From Antribacter gilvus (GTDB lineage Bacteria; Actinomycetota; Actinomycetes; Actinomycetales; Cellulomonadaceae): 64,000 bases of DNA. Position numbers and translations under genes: made by a program. Each line of letters opens with the position of its first letter. The first letter of the stretch is position 1. This document shows positions 17,551 through 24,689 of the stretch, piece after piece. The stretch is from the NCBI RefSeq assembly GCF_003946865.1, contig NZ_QXTH01000012.1, positions 62,001 to 126,000 of the forward strand, given 5' to 3'. The notes under the pieces were generated by a model. The model did not search any database. It was not told the DNA's origin and was given only the letters and a program-made list of their open reading frames with translations.

Positions 17551-20211
17551 GGTGCGGCCGGCGCCCACGGAGACGTCGAGCGGGACGTCCAGCTCCGCCG
17601 CGGCGCCCATCTGCTCGCGGAGCACCTCCTCGGCGGCGGCCCGCTCCCCCGGCGCCACCTCGAGCACCAGCTCGTCGTGCACCTGGAGCAGGAGGCGTGA
17701 GGACAGGCCCCGCGCGTCGAGCTCGGCCTGCACCTTGAGCATGGCGAGCTTGATGATGTCGGCCGCGCTGCCCTGGATGGGCGCGTTGAGCGCCATGCGC
17801 TCGGCCATCTCCCGGCGCTGCCGGTTGTCGCTCGTGAGGTCCGGCAGGTAACGGCGACGGCCGAGGATCGTGGCCGTGTACCCCGTGGCCCGTGCCTCGT
17901 CGACGATGTGGCCGAGATAGTCGCGCACGCCGCCGAACCGCGTGAAGTAGTCGTCCATCAGGGCCTGCGCCTCGCTGCGCTCGATGTTCAGCTGCTGCGA
18001 GAGGCCGAAGGCCGACAGCCCGTACGCGAGGCCGTACGACATCGCCTTGATCTTGGAGCGCATCGCCGGCGTCACGTCGGCCGGTGCCACCTCGAAGACG
18101 CGCGAGCCCACATAGCTGTGCAGGTCCTCGCCCGACCGGAAGGCGGCGATGAGCCCCTCGTCGCCCGACAGGTGCGCCATGATGCGCATCTCGATCTGGC
18201 TGTAGTCAGCCGTGAGGAGCGTCTCGAAGCCCTCCCCCACCACGAACGCGCGGCGGATCTGCCGGCCCGCCTCGGTGCGGATCGGGATGTTCTGCAGGTT
18301 CGGGTCCATCGAGCTGAGGCGGCCGGTGGCCGCGATCGTCTGCTGGAACGTGGTGTGGATGCGGCCGTCCGGCGACACCGACTTGAGCAGCCCCTCGACC
18401 GTCTGGCGCAGGCGGCTGGCGTCGCGGTGGGCGAGGAGGTGCTCGAGGAACGGGTGCCCGGTGCGGACGAACAGGTCCGCGAGCGCCGAGGCGTCGGTGG
18501 TGTACCCGGTCTTGATCTTCTTCGTCTTCGGCATGCCGAGCTGGTCGAACAGGACCTCCTGCAGCTGCTTGGGGCTGCCGAGGTTCACCTCCCTGCCGAT
18601 GACGTCGAAGGCGTCGCCCGCGGCCCGGGCCACGGCCTCGCCGAACTCCTTCTCGAGGCCGGTGAGGTACTCCGTGTCGGCGGCGATGCCCGTGTGCTCC
18701 ATGCGCGCCAGGACGCGCGTGAGCGGCAGCTCGACGTCGGTGAGGAGCTCGGCGGCCCCGCGGTCGGCCAGCTCGCCCGTCAGCGCGTCGGCGAGCTGGA
18801 CGACGGCGTTCGCCCGCACGGCCTCGCGCTGCCCCTGGCCCTGCCCGTCGAGCGAGAGGTCGAGGGCGCCCTGGGCGCCCTCGGGCTCCTCGACGCGCAG
18901 CTCTCGGCCGAGGTGGCGGACCGCGAGGTCGCCGAGGTCGTACCCGCGCTGGTCCGGGTGGCACAGGTACGCGGCCAGCTCCGTGTCGAAGACGACGCCC
19001 TGGAGGTCGAGGCCTCGGGAGCCGAGGGCGTGCCAGGCCGCCTTGGCGCCGTGCACGACCTTGGGTGCCCCGGGGTCCGCGAGCCACGCGGCGAGCGCCT
19101 TCTCGTCGTCGGCGGCGATCTCGACGAGGTCCAGCGCGACGGCTTCGCCCTCGCCGTCGGACACGGCGACGCCCCACGCGTCGCCGCCGCCGGGCACCGC
19201 CTGGCCGGACACGTCGAGCCCGAGGCGGCCCGAACGGGACGCGAGCCAGGCGCCGAGGCCGCCCGGGGCGACGTCGGCCAGGTCGACGTCCACGCCCTCG
19301 GCGGGGCGCTCGGGGTCGGCGTCGACCGACGGGTCGACGGCGAGGAGGCGGTCGCGGAGCGGACCGAACTGCAGGGCGTCGGAGACGCGGTGGACCGCTT
19401 CGCGGTCGAACCCGGCCAGGGCGAGGTCGTCGGGGCCGAACGGCAGCTGGACGTCCCGGAGGAGGGCGTTGAGCTCGCGGTTGAGCCGGACCTGGTCGAG
19501 GTGTGCCCGCAGGTTCTCGCCCGCCTTGCCCTTCACCTCGGCGGCCTGGTCGAGGAGGTTCGAGAGGCCGCCGTACGTGGTGACCCACTTCGCGGCCGTC
19601 TTGGGTCCGACGCCCGGGACCCCGGGGAGGTTGTCGCTGGTCTCGCCCACGAGGGCCGCGAGGTCGGGGTACTGCTCCGGCGGCACGCCGTACTTGGTCA
19701 CCACGGCCTCGGGCGTCATGCGTGCGAGCTCGGAGACGCCCTTGACCGGGTACAGGACCGTGATGTGCTCCGTGACGAGCTGCAGCGAGTCACGGTCGCC
19801 CGAGCAGACGAGCACGTCCATCCCCGCCGCCTCGGCGGACTGGGCGAGCGTGGCCAGGATGTCGTCGGCCTCGATGCCCTCCTTCGACAGCGCCGGGACG
19901 CGCAGCGCCTCCAGCACCTCGAGGATGAGTGGCACCTGGCTGCGGAACTCCGGCTTGCTCTCGCTGCGCGTGGCCTTGTACGCGGGGAAGCGCTCCGTGC
20001 GGAACGTGACGCGCCCCACGTCGAACGCCACGGCCAGGTGCGTGGGCTGCTCGTCGCGGAGCAGGTTCGTCAGCATGGACGTGAAGCCGTAGACCGCGTT
20101 CGTGACCTGACCGGAGGTGGTGGCCAGCGTGTCAGGCAGGGCGAAGAAGGCCCGGTACGCCATCGAGTGGCCGTCGATCAGGAGGAGGCGGGGTCGCGCG
20201 GAGGTGCTCAC
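17530..20211 (-). CDS. polA: DNA polymerase I
   Basis: The protein has 893 aa. The 5'-3' exonuclease domain (about 1-300) has LIDGHSMAYRAFFAL, EADDILATLA, CSGDRDSLQL and the helix-hairpin-helix GVPGVGPKTAAKW. The 3'-5' exonuclease-like domain lacks the catalytic DXE pair (LGLDVSGQ at its position), so no proofreading is expected, as in other Actinobacteria. The polymerase domain has motif A DYSQIEMRIMAHLSGD, motif B RSKIKAMSYGLAYGLS and motif C QVHDELVLE. The GTG at 20211 is preferred because TAGGTT lies 7 nt upstream (leaderless); an ATG at 20232 would overlap the divergent thioesterase gene. Confidence 0.97.
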   Translation of the reverse strand: MSTSARPRLLLIDGHSMAYRAFFALPDTLATTSGQVTNAVYGFTSMLTNLLRDEQPTHLAVAFDVGRVTFRTERFPAYKATRSESKPEFRSQVPLILEVLEALRVPALSKEGIEADDILATLAQSAEAAGMDVLVCSGDRDSLQLVTEHITVLYPVKGVSELARMTPEAVVTKYGVPPEQYPDLAALVGETSDNLPGVPGVGPKTAAKWVTTYGGLSNLLDQAAEVKGKAGENLRAHLDQVRLNRELNALLRDVQLPFGPDDLALAGFDREAVHRVSDALQFGPLRDRLLAVDPSVDADPERPAEGVDVDLADVAPGGLGAWLASRSGRLGLDVSGQAVPGGGDAWGVAVSDGEGEAVALDLVEIAADDEKALAAWLADPGAPKVVHGAKAAWHALGSRGLDLQGVVFDTELAAYLCHPDQRGYDLGDLAVRHLGRELRVEEPEGAQGALDLSLDGQGQGQREAVRANAVVQLADALTGELADRGAAELLTDVELPLTRVLARMEHTGIAADTEYLTGLEKEFGEAVARAAGDAFDVIGREVNLGSPKQLQEVLFDQLGMPKTKKIKTGYTTDASALADLFVRTGHPFLEHLLAHRDASRLRQTVEGLLKSVSPDGRIHTTFQQTIAATGRLSSMDPNLQNIPIRTEAGRQIRRAFVVGEGFETLLTADYSQIEMRIMAHLSGDEGLIAAFRSGEDLHSYVGSRVFEVAPADVTPAMRSKIKAMSYGLAYGLSAFGLSQQLNIERSEAQALMDDYFTRFGGVRDYLGHIVDEARATGYTATILGRRRYLPDLTSDNRQRREMAERMALNAPIQGSAADIIKLAMLKVQAELDARGLSSRLLLQVHDELVLEVAPGERAAAEEVLREQMGAAAELDVPLDVSVGAGRTWHEAGH

Positions 20212-20218
20212 GGGTGCA

Positions 20219-20224
20219 AACCTA
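20219..20224 (-). promoter_or_regulatory. -10 box of leaderless polA transcript
   Basis: TAGGTT on the minus strand lies 7 nt before the GTG at 20211. The divergent thioesterase ATG is at 20231, so only 19 bp separate the two start codons and this box sits in that gap. Confidence 0.5.
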
Positions 20225-20230
20225 GCGCCC

Positions 20231-20671
20231 ATGACTGACACGCACCCTGGCACGGAGACCCCGTCCGCCGCACCCGACGCCCCTGCCGCCCGCTGGGCCG
20301 CGGCCTCCCGCGGCACGCTCATCGAGCGGATGGGCATCGACCTCACCGAGGTCTCCGCCCAGCGCACCACGGGCACGCTCCCCGTGGACGGGAACACCCA
20401 GCCGGCGGGCCTGCTGCACGGCGGCGCGTCCGCCGTGCTCGCCGAGACGCTCGCCTCGGTGGCGGCACAGGAGCACGCCGGCGAGGGCCGTCAGGCCGTG
20501 GGGATCGAGCTGAACGCCACGCACCACCGCGGGGTGCGTGACGGCGTGGTCCAGGGTGTGGCGACCGCGATCCATCTCGGTCGCACCACGGCGAGCTACG
20601 AGATCGTCGTCACGGACGACCAGGGCCGGCGCGTGTGCACGGCCCGCCTCACCTGCATGATCCTGGGCTGA
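20231..20671 (+). CDS. Hotdog-fold thioesterase, MenI/PaaI-like
   Basis: The protein has 146 aa. GLLHGGASAVLAETLASVAA holds the active-site His-Gly-Gly and catalytic Glu of the PaaI/MenI group, followed by VGIELNATHHRGVRDG. The arrangement closely resembles E. coli YdiI/MenI as I remember it, which hydrolyses 1,4-dihydroxy-2-naphthoyl-CoA in menaquinone synthesis. A homologous gene next to polA occurs in other Actinobacteria. Acyl-CoA substrate is certain only at family level. Confidence 0.85.
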   Translation: MTDTHPGTETPSAAPDAPAARWAAASRGTLIERMGIDLTEVSAQRTTGTLPVDGNTQPAGLLHGGASAVLAETLASVAAQEHAGEGRQAVGIELNATHHRGVRDGVVQGVATAIHLGRTTASYEIVVTDDQGRRVCTARLTCMILG

Positions 20672-20692
20672 CGAGCCGCGGGACCGACCGGG

Positions 20693-21361
20693 TCAGCCCA
20701 CCTCGGCGCGGTGGTCCTCGCGGTACACGGCGCGCAGCTCGCGCAGGTCGATCGGGCCCGACTCGGCCACCGACCGGGCGCGGCGGCGGCGTGCGATGAG
20801 GTCCTCGAGGCCCCGTGCGCCCTGCCGGAGGCGGCCGCGGCTACCAGCGGCGGCCGTCTCCCGCGCGGCGGCAGCGGCCTCCACGAGACGGCGGTGGAGC
20901 GTGGTGCACGACACGACGCGATGGCCCGCGGTGGGCGCGAAGCCCAGGCGGGCGAGGAACCGCTGGATCCCGCGGTGGCCCGGGACCGGGGCCGCGTAGA
21001 CCTCGGCACAGTCGTGGGCGGCGGCAAGGTCGGCCACCCCGCGCAGGAGCGCGTGACCTACGCCACGGCGCCGCGCGGCTGGGACGACGTACACCAGGTC
21101 GATGTAGAGGCTGGGCGTCCCCGCGAACAGATACGGACCGACGACGCGGGCGACGACGACCCCGACCACCTCGTCGGCGACCAGGGCCACGAGCACGTGG
21201 CCGTCGACCGACAGGAGCACGCTCAGGTGCTCCAGCAGGCGGTCCTGGTCCGCGGTGCCCAGCTGAGCCGCCGCCGGCGACTCGTCTCGCGCCTCGCTGC
21301 TCAGGGCCACGACGGCCAGGAGATCCTCACGGCTCGCGGGCCGTACCTCGACTGTTCGCAC
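20693..21361 (-). CDS. GNAT-family N-acetyltransferase
   Basis: The protein has 222 aa. The acetyl-CoA-binding motif A is PSLYIDLVYVVPAARRRGVG, with the R-R-x-G-x-G/A loop, followed by HALLRGVADLAAAHDC. Beyond the GNAT fold (about 1-150) is an Arg/Ala-rich basic extension of some 70 residues of unknown role. The GTG at 21361 is selected because AGGAGG lies 7 nt upstream; the GTG at 21367 would be too close to it. Substrate unknown. Confidence 0.8.
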   Translation of the reverse strand: MRTVEVRPASREDLLAVVALSSEARDESPAAAQLGTADQDRLLEHLSVLLSVDGHVLVALVADEVVGVVVARVVGPYLFAGTPSLYIDLVYVVPAARRRGVGHALLRGVADLAAAHDCAEVYAAPVPGHRGIQRFLARLGFAPTAGHRVVSCTTLHRRLVEAAAAARETAAAGSRGRLRQGARGLEDLIARRRRARSVAESGPIDLRELRAVYREDHRAEVG

Positions 21362-21408
21362 CGGCACACCTCCTGAGTGTCTGGTCCGGGCCGGCCTGCG
21401 GCCGATCC

Positions 21409-21420
21409 GGACGATCGTCC
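21409..21420. promoter_or_regulatory. 12-bp perfect palindrome upstream of the GNAT gene
   Basis: GGACGATCGTCC is a perfect dyad about 48 bp upstream of the GNAT start, between the pdtaR terminator and the gene. It could be an operator; no regulator is identified. Confidence 0.3.
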
Positions 21421-21442
21421 AACTAGCGGCAGACGATAGACC

Positions 21443-21475
21443 CGTCCCCCGCAGCACACAATGCTGCAGGGGACG
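21443..21475 (-). terminator. Terminator downstream of pdtaR
   Basis: CGTCCCCCGCAGCA pairs with TGCTGCAGGGGACG around a CACAA loop (one mismatch). It lies about 50 bp after the pdtaR stop and separates that gene from the GNAT gene. Confidence 0.75.
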
Positions 21476-21523
21476 AAGATCACCCGCTCGTGCCCGGGAT
21501 GCCCGGGTGCGGGATGTTTCCGG

Positions 21524-22192
21524 TCAGGCGCCGCCGACCTGCTCGATCACGGCGTCCGCGACCTCACGCATGGTGAGGCGGCGGTCCATCGACGTCTTCT
21601 GGATCCAGCGGAACGCCTCCGGCTCCGACAGGCCCATCTTGGTCTGCAGCAGGCCCTTGGCCCGGTCCACGCGCTTGCGGGTCTCGAACCGCTCCTGCAG
21701 GTCGGCGACCTCCGACTCCAGCGACGTGATCTGCGCGTACCGGGAGATCGCGATCTCGACGGCCGGCAGCAGGTCGGCAGGGGTGAAGGGCTTCACCACG
21801 TACGCCATGGCGCCCGCGTCCCGCGCGCGCTCGACGAGCTCCGTCTGGGAGAAGGCGGTCAGCAGCACGACGGGGGCGGCGTGCGCCTTGGCGATGCGCT
21901 CAGCAGCGGAGATGCCGTCCAGCTCGGGCATCTTCACGTCCATCACCACGACGTCGGGCCGCAGCTCGAGCGCGAGGTTCACGGCCGTCTCGCCGTCACC
22001 CGCCTCACCGACCACGTCGAAGCCCGCCTCGCGGAGCGTCTCCACGACGTCCATCCGGATCAGCGCCTCGTCCTCCGCCACGATGGCGCGGCGAGCGGGA
22101 CGGTTCGGGTTCGCCGCAGGCTCGGCGTCGATCATGGGCGGGAGGTCGAGCGGCAGCGACGCCGCGTTCGAGTCGGTGTTCTCGTCGGTCAC
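21524..22192 (-). CDS. pdtaR: ANTAR-domain response regulator (PdtaR type)
   Basis: The protein has 222 aa. The receiver domain (about 35-155) contains AEDEALIRMDV with the acidic pocket, the phospho-acceptor Asp in VVVMDVKMPELDG, and the Thr and Lys switch residues (LLTAFSQ, VVKPF). The C-terminal ANTAR domain (about 165-220) has KRVDRAKGLLQTKMGLSEPEAFRWIQK, which binds RNA hairpin pairs to antiterminate transcription. It corresponds to mycobacterial Rv1626, which works with the PdtaS histidine kinase; no kinase is nearby. The GTG at 22192 (VTDEN) is preferred because TAGGAT lies 7 nt upstream; the ATG at 22201 would overlap that box. Confidence 0.93.
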   Translation of the reverse strand: MTDENTDSNAASLPLDLPPMIDAEPAANPNRPARRAIVAEDEALIRMDVVETLREAGFDVVGEAGDGETAVNLALELRPDVVVMDVKMPELDGISAAERIAKAHAAPVVLLTAFSQTELVERARDAGAMAYVVKPFTPADLLPAVEIAISRYAQITSLESEVADLQERFETRKRVDRAKGLLQTKMGLSEPEAFRWIQKTSMDRRLTMREVADAVIEQVGGA

Positions 22193-22199
22193 GTCCCCC

Positions 22200-22205
22200 A
22201 TCCTA
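22200..22205 (-). promoter_or_regulatory. -10 box of leaderless pdtaR transcript
   Basis: TAGGAT on the minus strand is followed by 7 nt (GGGGGAC) and the GTG at 22192. Confidence 0.5.
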
Positions 22206-22275
22206 AGGGCCGCGGCTTGGGCCGCACACCTGTGGTGTGGTTCGATGTTCGCTGCACGGCGTGCCGTGCGTCACC

Positions 22276-22349
22276 GCCCCGGTAGCCCAATTGGCAGAGG
22301 CAACCGACTCAAAATCGGTCCAGTGAGGGTTCGAGTCCCTCCCGGGGCA
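22276..22349 (+). tRNA. tRNA-Leu (anticodon CAA), short variable arm
   Basis: The 74-nt cloverleaf is complete. Acceptor GCCCCGG pairs with CCGGGGC, with discriminator A. The D stem is GCC/GGC with the loop GG. Anticodon stem ACCGA/TCGGT encloses the loop CTCAAAA, giving anticodon CAA. The variable region is only CCAGT. The T stem is GAGGG/CCCTC with loop TTCGAGT. The 3' CCA is not encoded. CAA reads the Leu codon UUG, but bacterial tRNA-Leu normally has a long type II variable arm, so the amino-acid identity rests on the anticodon alone. Confidence 0.85.
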
Positions 22350-22367
22350 CGGCAGGCGGGCCGCTCG

Positions 22368-23024
22368 TCAGCGTCCCGTCTGGTTCGCCAGCAGGTCACG
22401 CAGGTAGAACGCGTACCAGAGGCGAACCGGCGCGCCGGCACCCTCGCCCGCCTCCACACCGGCCTGGACCGAGGTGGCGACGTCACCGCTGTACCCGTTG
22501 AACGTCTGCTTGACCCGGTCCCCCGCATCGCCGCCGGCCACGGCAGGCAGGCCCGCGTGCCAGTCGTCGAGCAGCACGCTGTCGATGCCCAGCAGGGTGG
22601 CTTCGTCACTCATCCGCGCGTAGGCCGCGTCGCCGTCGGCCTCGGTGCGGAACACGTCCACCGAGAGCACGTAGCCGCCGCTCGTGGTCACGGTGAGCTG
22701 CTCCGCACGGGCGGACCACGTGCCCGACGGGAGCACCAGCTCCACGTCGGACCCCCCCTCCGGGACGTCGACGATCACCATCTCGTCCGCCGGCAGGCCG
22801 ACCGACCCCGCGTCCACCGGACGTGTCAGGTCCCACTGCATAGGATCTCCTTCCTCCACCGCCTGGACGGTGCCGTCCTCGGCCGGACCGTCCGGCCCGC
22901 CGTCGATCCGGACGCTGCAGCCCGCCAGCGCGAGCGCCAGGGCGACCACGACCGTCACTGCACCGGGAGCACCTCTCACGGGCGACGACCACGACGCCCG
23001 CCGGGTGACTCCCGTACCCGTCAC
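22368..23024 (-). CDS. Putative lipoprotein of unknown function, coupled to the WXG100-like gene
   Basis: The protein has 218 aa. A hydrophobic signal segment (AVTVVVALALALAGC) ends in the lipobox LAGC, so it should be lipidated and surface-exposed. The mature part is acidic and not recognised; it holds ELVLPSGTWSARAEQLTVTTS and ends in YAFYLRDLLANQTGR. The GTG at 23024 forms a GTGA overlap with the stop of the upstream WXG100-like gene, so the two products are made together. A protective (immunity-like) or chaperone role for a secreted partner is possible but unproven. Confidence 0.75.
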   Translation of the reverse strand: MTGTGVTRRASWSSPVRGAPGAVTVVVALALALAGCSVRIDGGPDGPAEDGTVQAVEEGDPMQWDLTRPVDAGSVGLPADEMVIVDVPEGGSDVELVLPSGTWSARAEQLTVTTSGGYVLSVDVFRTEADGDAAYARMSDEATLLGIDSVLLDDWHAGLPAVAGGDAGDRVKQTFNGYSGDVATSVQAGVEAGEGAGAPVRLWYAFYLRDLLANQTGR

Positions 23025-24502
23025 TGGTTCACCTCGACGTCCCACTCGGTCAGTCTCTCCACGATGCGCCCGACGCGGTCGGGGTTCGTGAGCCGGTAGT
23101 CGTCGATCCGGTCGCTCACGTCGGAGCCGACGATGGCAGCCGCACGGTCCGGGTCGGAGGCGAGCAGCTCCTGGTACGCGGGAAGCGTGTCGGCGGTGAC
23201 GTAGGCCCAGCGCTCACCGGTGTCTGCGATGTTGCCACCCGGCAGCGGAGTGGTCGTGACGATCTCGCCCTGCACCGGGTTGTCCACGGAGAAGGGCGTG
23301 AACGGGAGGCCCAGCCGCTCCGGACCTGGCGTCTCGATGGTGACCTTCAGCGGGTCGAACTGGGCGTAGGTCTGGGTGCCCGGGATCGACGCCTCACCGA
23401 CGAGCGTCATCATGTAGGTCATCGCCGGGCCCGTGACAGGCCGGTCGGTCATGGCGCCGTAGTCGTCCGCGATGATGTCGAGCTGCTCGCGGCGGAGCAG
23501 CTCCGTGTTTCCCGCGGCCAACCGCTCCGGGTCGCCCGAGTCGATGTCCGACCAGGCGTCGAGGGTGCGCCGGTTGATCTCTCCCGACTCGTGGAGCCGC
23601 GTGATCTCGTTCATCCCGCCGTGCGTGTACGCGGCGTGCATCCGGGCCTGGTCCTCGAAGATCTCCTTCTGCATCTCGAGGAACGTGGTCTCGTAGAACG
23701 CAAGCTCCGCGTCGCTCATCGCGGAGACGATCTCCAGCATGTCACCGACGCCCGGCGGCAGCACCGTGCCCGCGGCGCCGACCGTCTGGGCGATGTCGCG
23801 CATCATGGCGAGATCGAGGAAGCCGGCGGCGAAGGACGGTCCGATCATCGCCGCCATGCCCGCCCACTGCAGGTCCGGGTTGTCGAGGAACAGCTGTGAG
23901 TAGTACGAGTAGACCGCCTCGATGTTGCCCCTGTTCGCCTGCGCGCCCTGGGTCGGGTCCCAGGACCGGTAGTCGATCCCGGCGTCGCCTGCCGCGACCC
24001 GCGTCCAGTGCTCCGAGACGACGTCGCCGTACCCCGGGCTGCCCGGCTGGGCACCCGACGCCGTGAGCGACTCGTACAACGCGGCCACCTGGGCGTCCGA
24101 GGCGCTGCGGAGCCAGGCGTCGCGCTCTGCCGCGGTCATGGCCAGGTAGGCGTCTGCGGACGGGACGTTCGGGGCGCCGGGGCCGGGCGCGCCTGCCGGA
24201 CCACCCCCGCCGCCACCGGCGGAGCCCGACCCTGAGTCGCTCGTGCGCTCCTGCGAGGCCGCGTTGCGCACCAGCTGGTCACCTGCCTGCTCGAGGGCGG
24301 ACGCCGCCCGCGCGAGCCCCGGACCGGTCGACCCCGACCACTCGGCACGGAACCGCCCGGCCGACGGCCCGAGCCACGCCAGGTTTGTCGACAGCAGGGC
24401 CCCTAGCTGTGACCGGGTGTCCGAGAGGGACTGCGCGTCCCGCTGGAACGACCTCGCCAGAGCGCGCAGCTGCGCGACGTCAGCGCCCCACAGCTGGTCC
24501 AT
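23021..24502 (-). CDS. WXG100-like protein with large uncharacterised C-terminal domain (candidate type VII substrate)
   Basis: The protein has 493 aa. Residues 1-85 form a helical hairpin of WXG100/ESX type: a first amphipathic helix, the turn LAWLGPSAGRF, then AEWSGSTGPGLARAASALEQAG. A Gly/Ser/Pro linker (about 90-110) follows. The rest is not a family I can assign firmly. Conserved-looking features are YYSQLFLDNPDLQWAGMAAM (about 200-220), a membrane-compatible Ala/Gly-rich stretch, and EMQKEIFEDQARMHAAYTHG with GNTELLRREQ, which loosely recall DUF2515-type domains. There is no signal peptide. GGAGGG precedes the ATG at 24502. It is coupled to a lipoprotein gene; no ESX core genes are in the window. 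Confidence 0.7.
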   Translation of the reverse strand: MDQLWGADVAQLRALARSFQRDAQSLSDTRSQLGALLSTNLAWLGPSAGRFRAEWSGSTGPGLARAASALEQAGDQLVRNAASQERTSDSGSGSAGGGGGGPAGAPGPGAPNVPSADAYLAMTAAERDAWLRSASDAQVAALYESLTASGAQPGSPGYGDVVSEHWTRVAAGDAGIDYRSWDPTQGAQANRGNIEAVYSYYSQLFLDNPDLQWAGMAAMIGPSFAAGFLDLAMMRDIAQTVGAAGTVLPPGVGDMLEIVSAMSDAELAFYETTFLEMQKEIFEDQARMHAAYTHGGMNEITRLHESGEINRRTLDAWSDIDSGDPERLAAGNTELLRREQLDIIADDYGAMTDRPVTGPAMTYMMTLVGEASIPGTQTYAQFDPLKVTIETPGPERLGLPFTPFSVDNPVQGEIVTTTPLPGGNIADTGERWAYVTADTLPAYQELLASDPDRAAAIVGSDVSDRIDDYRLTNPDRVGRIVERLTEWDVEVNQ

Positions 24503-24562
24503 CCTGCCCTCCGACTGCCGCGCGTTCGAGCACCGGAACAGGATCGCGCCGGGCTGGGAGGA

Positions 24563-24605
24563 ACGTACGCGAACGCGGCGCGTACGTCGACGGGGAGATC
24601 TCCCC
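24563..24605. promoter_or_regulatory. Two perfect dyads upstream of the WXG100-like gene
   Basis: ACGTACGCG pairs with CGCGTACGT around a 7-nt spacer (24563-24587), and GGGGAGATCTCCCC (24592-24605) is a perfect 14-bp palindrome. They lie 60-105 bp before the ATG at 24502, where operators would be expected. Neither overlaps the pyk terminator. Confidence 0.5.
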
Positions 24606-24622
24606 TTGACCAGCCCGGATAC

Positions 24623-24681
24623 GACGGTGCCCGGCGCCGGCGCCGCCCCGGGGGGGCGATCGCACGGCGTCGGGCACCGTC
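24623..24681 (-). terminator. pyk terminator
   Basis: The inverted repeat GACGGTGCCCGGCGCCG / CGGCGTCGGGCACCGTC (one mismatch) encloses a GC-rich loop that can also fold. It starts 9 bp after the pyk stop codon and isolates pyk from the WXG100-like gene. Confidence 0.75.
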
Positions 24682-24689
24682 AGGTCAGG

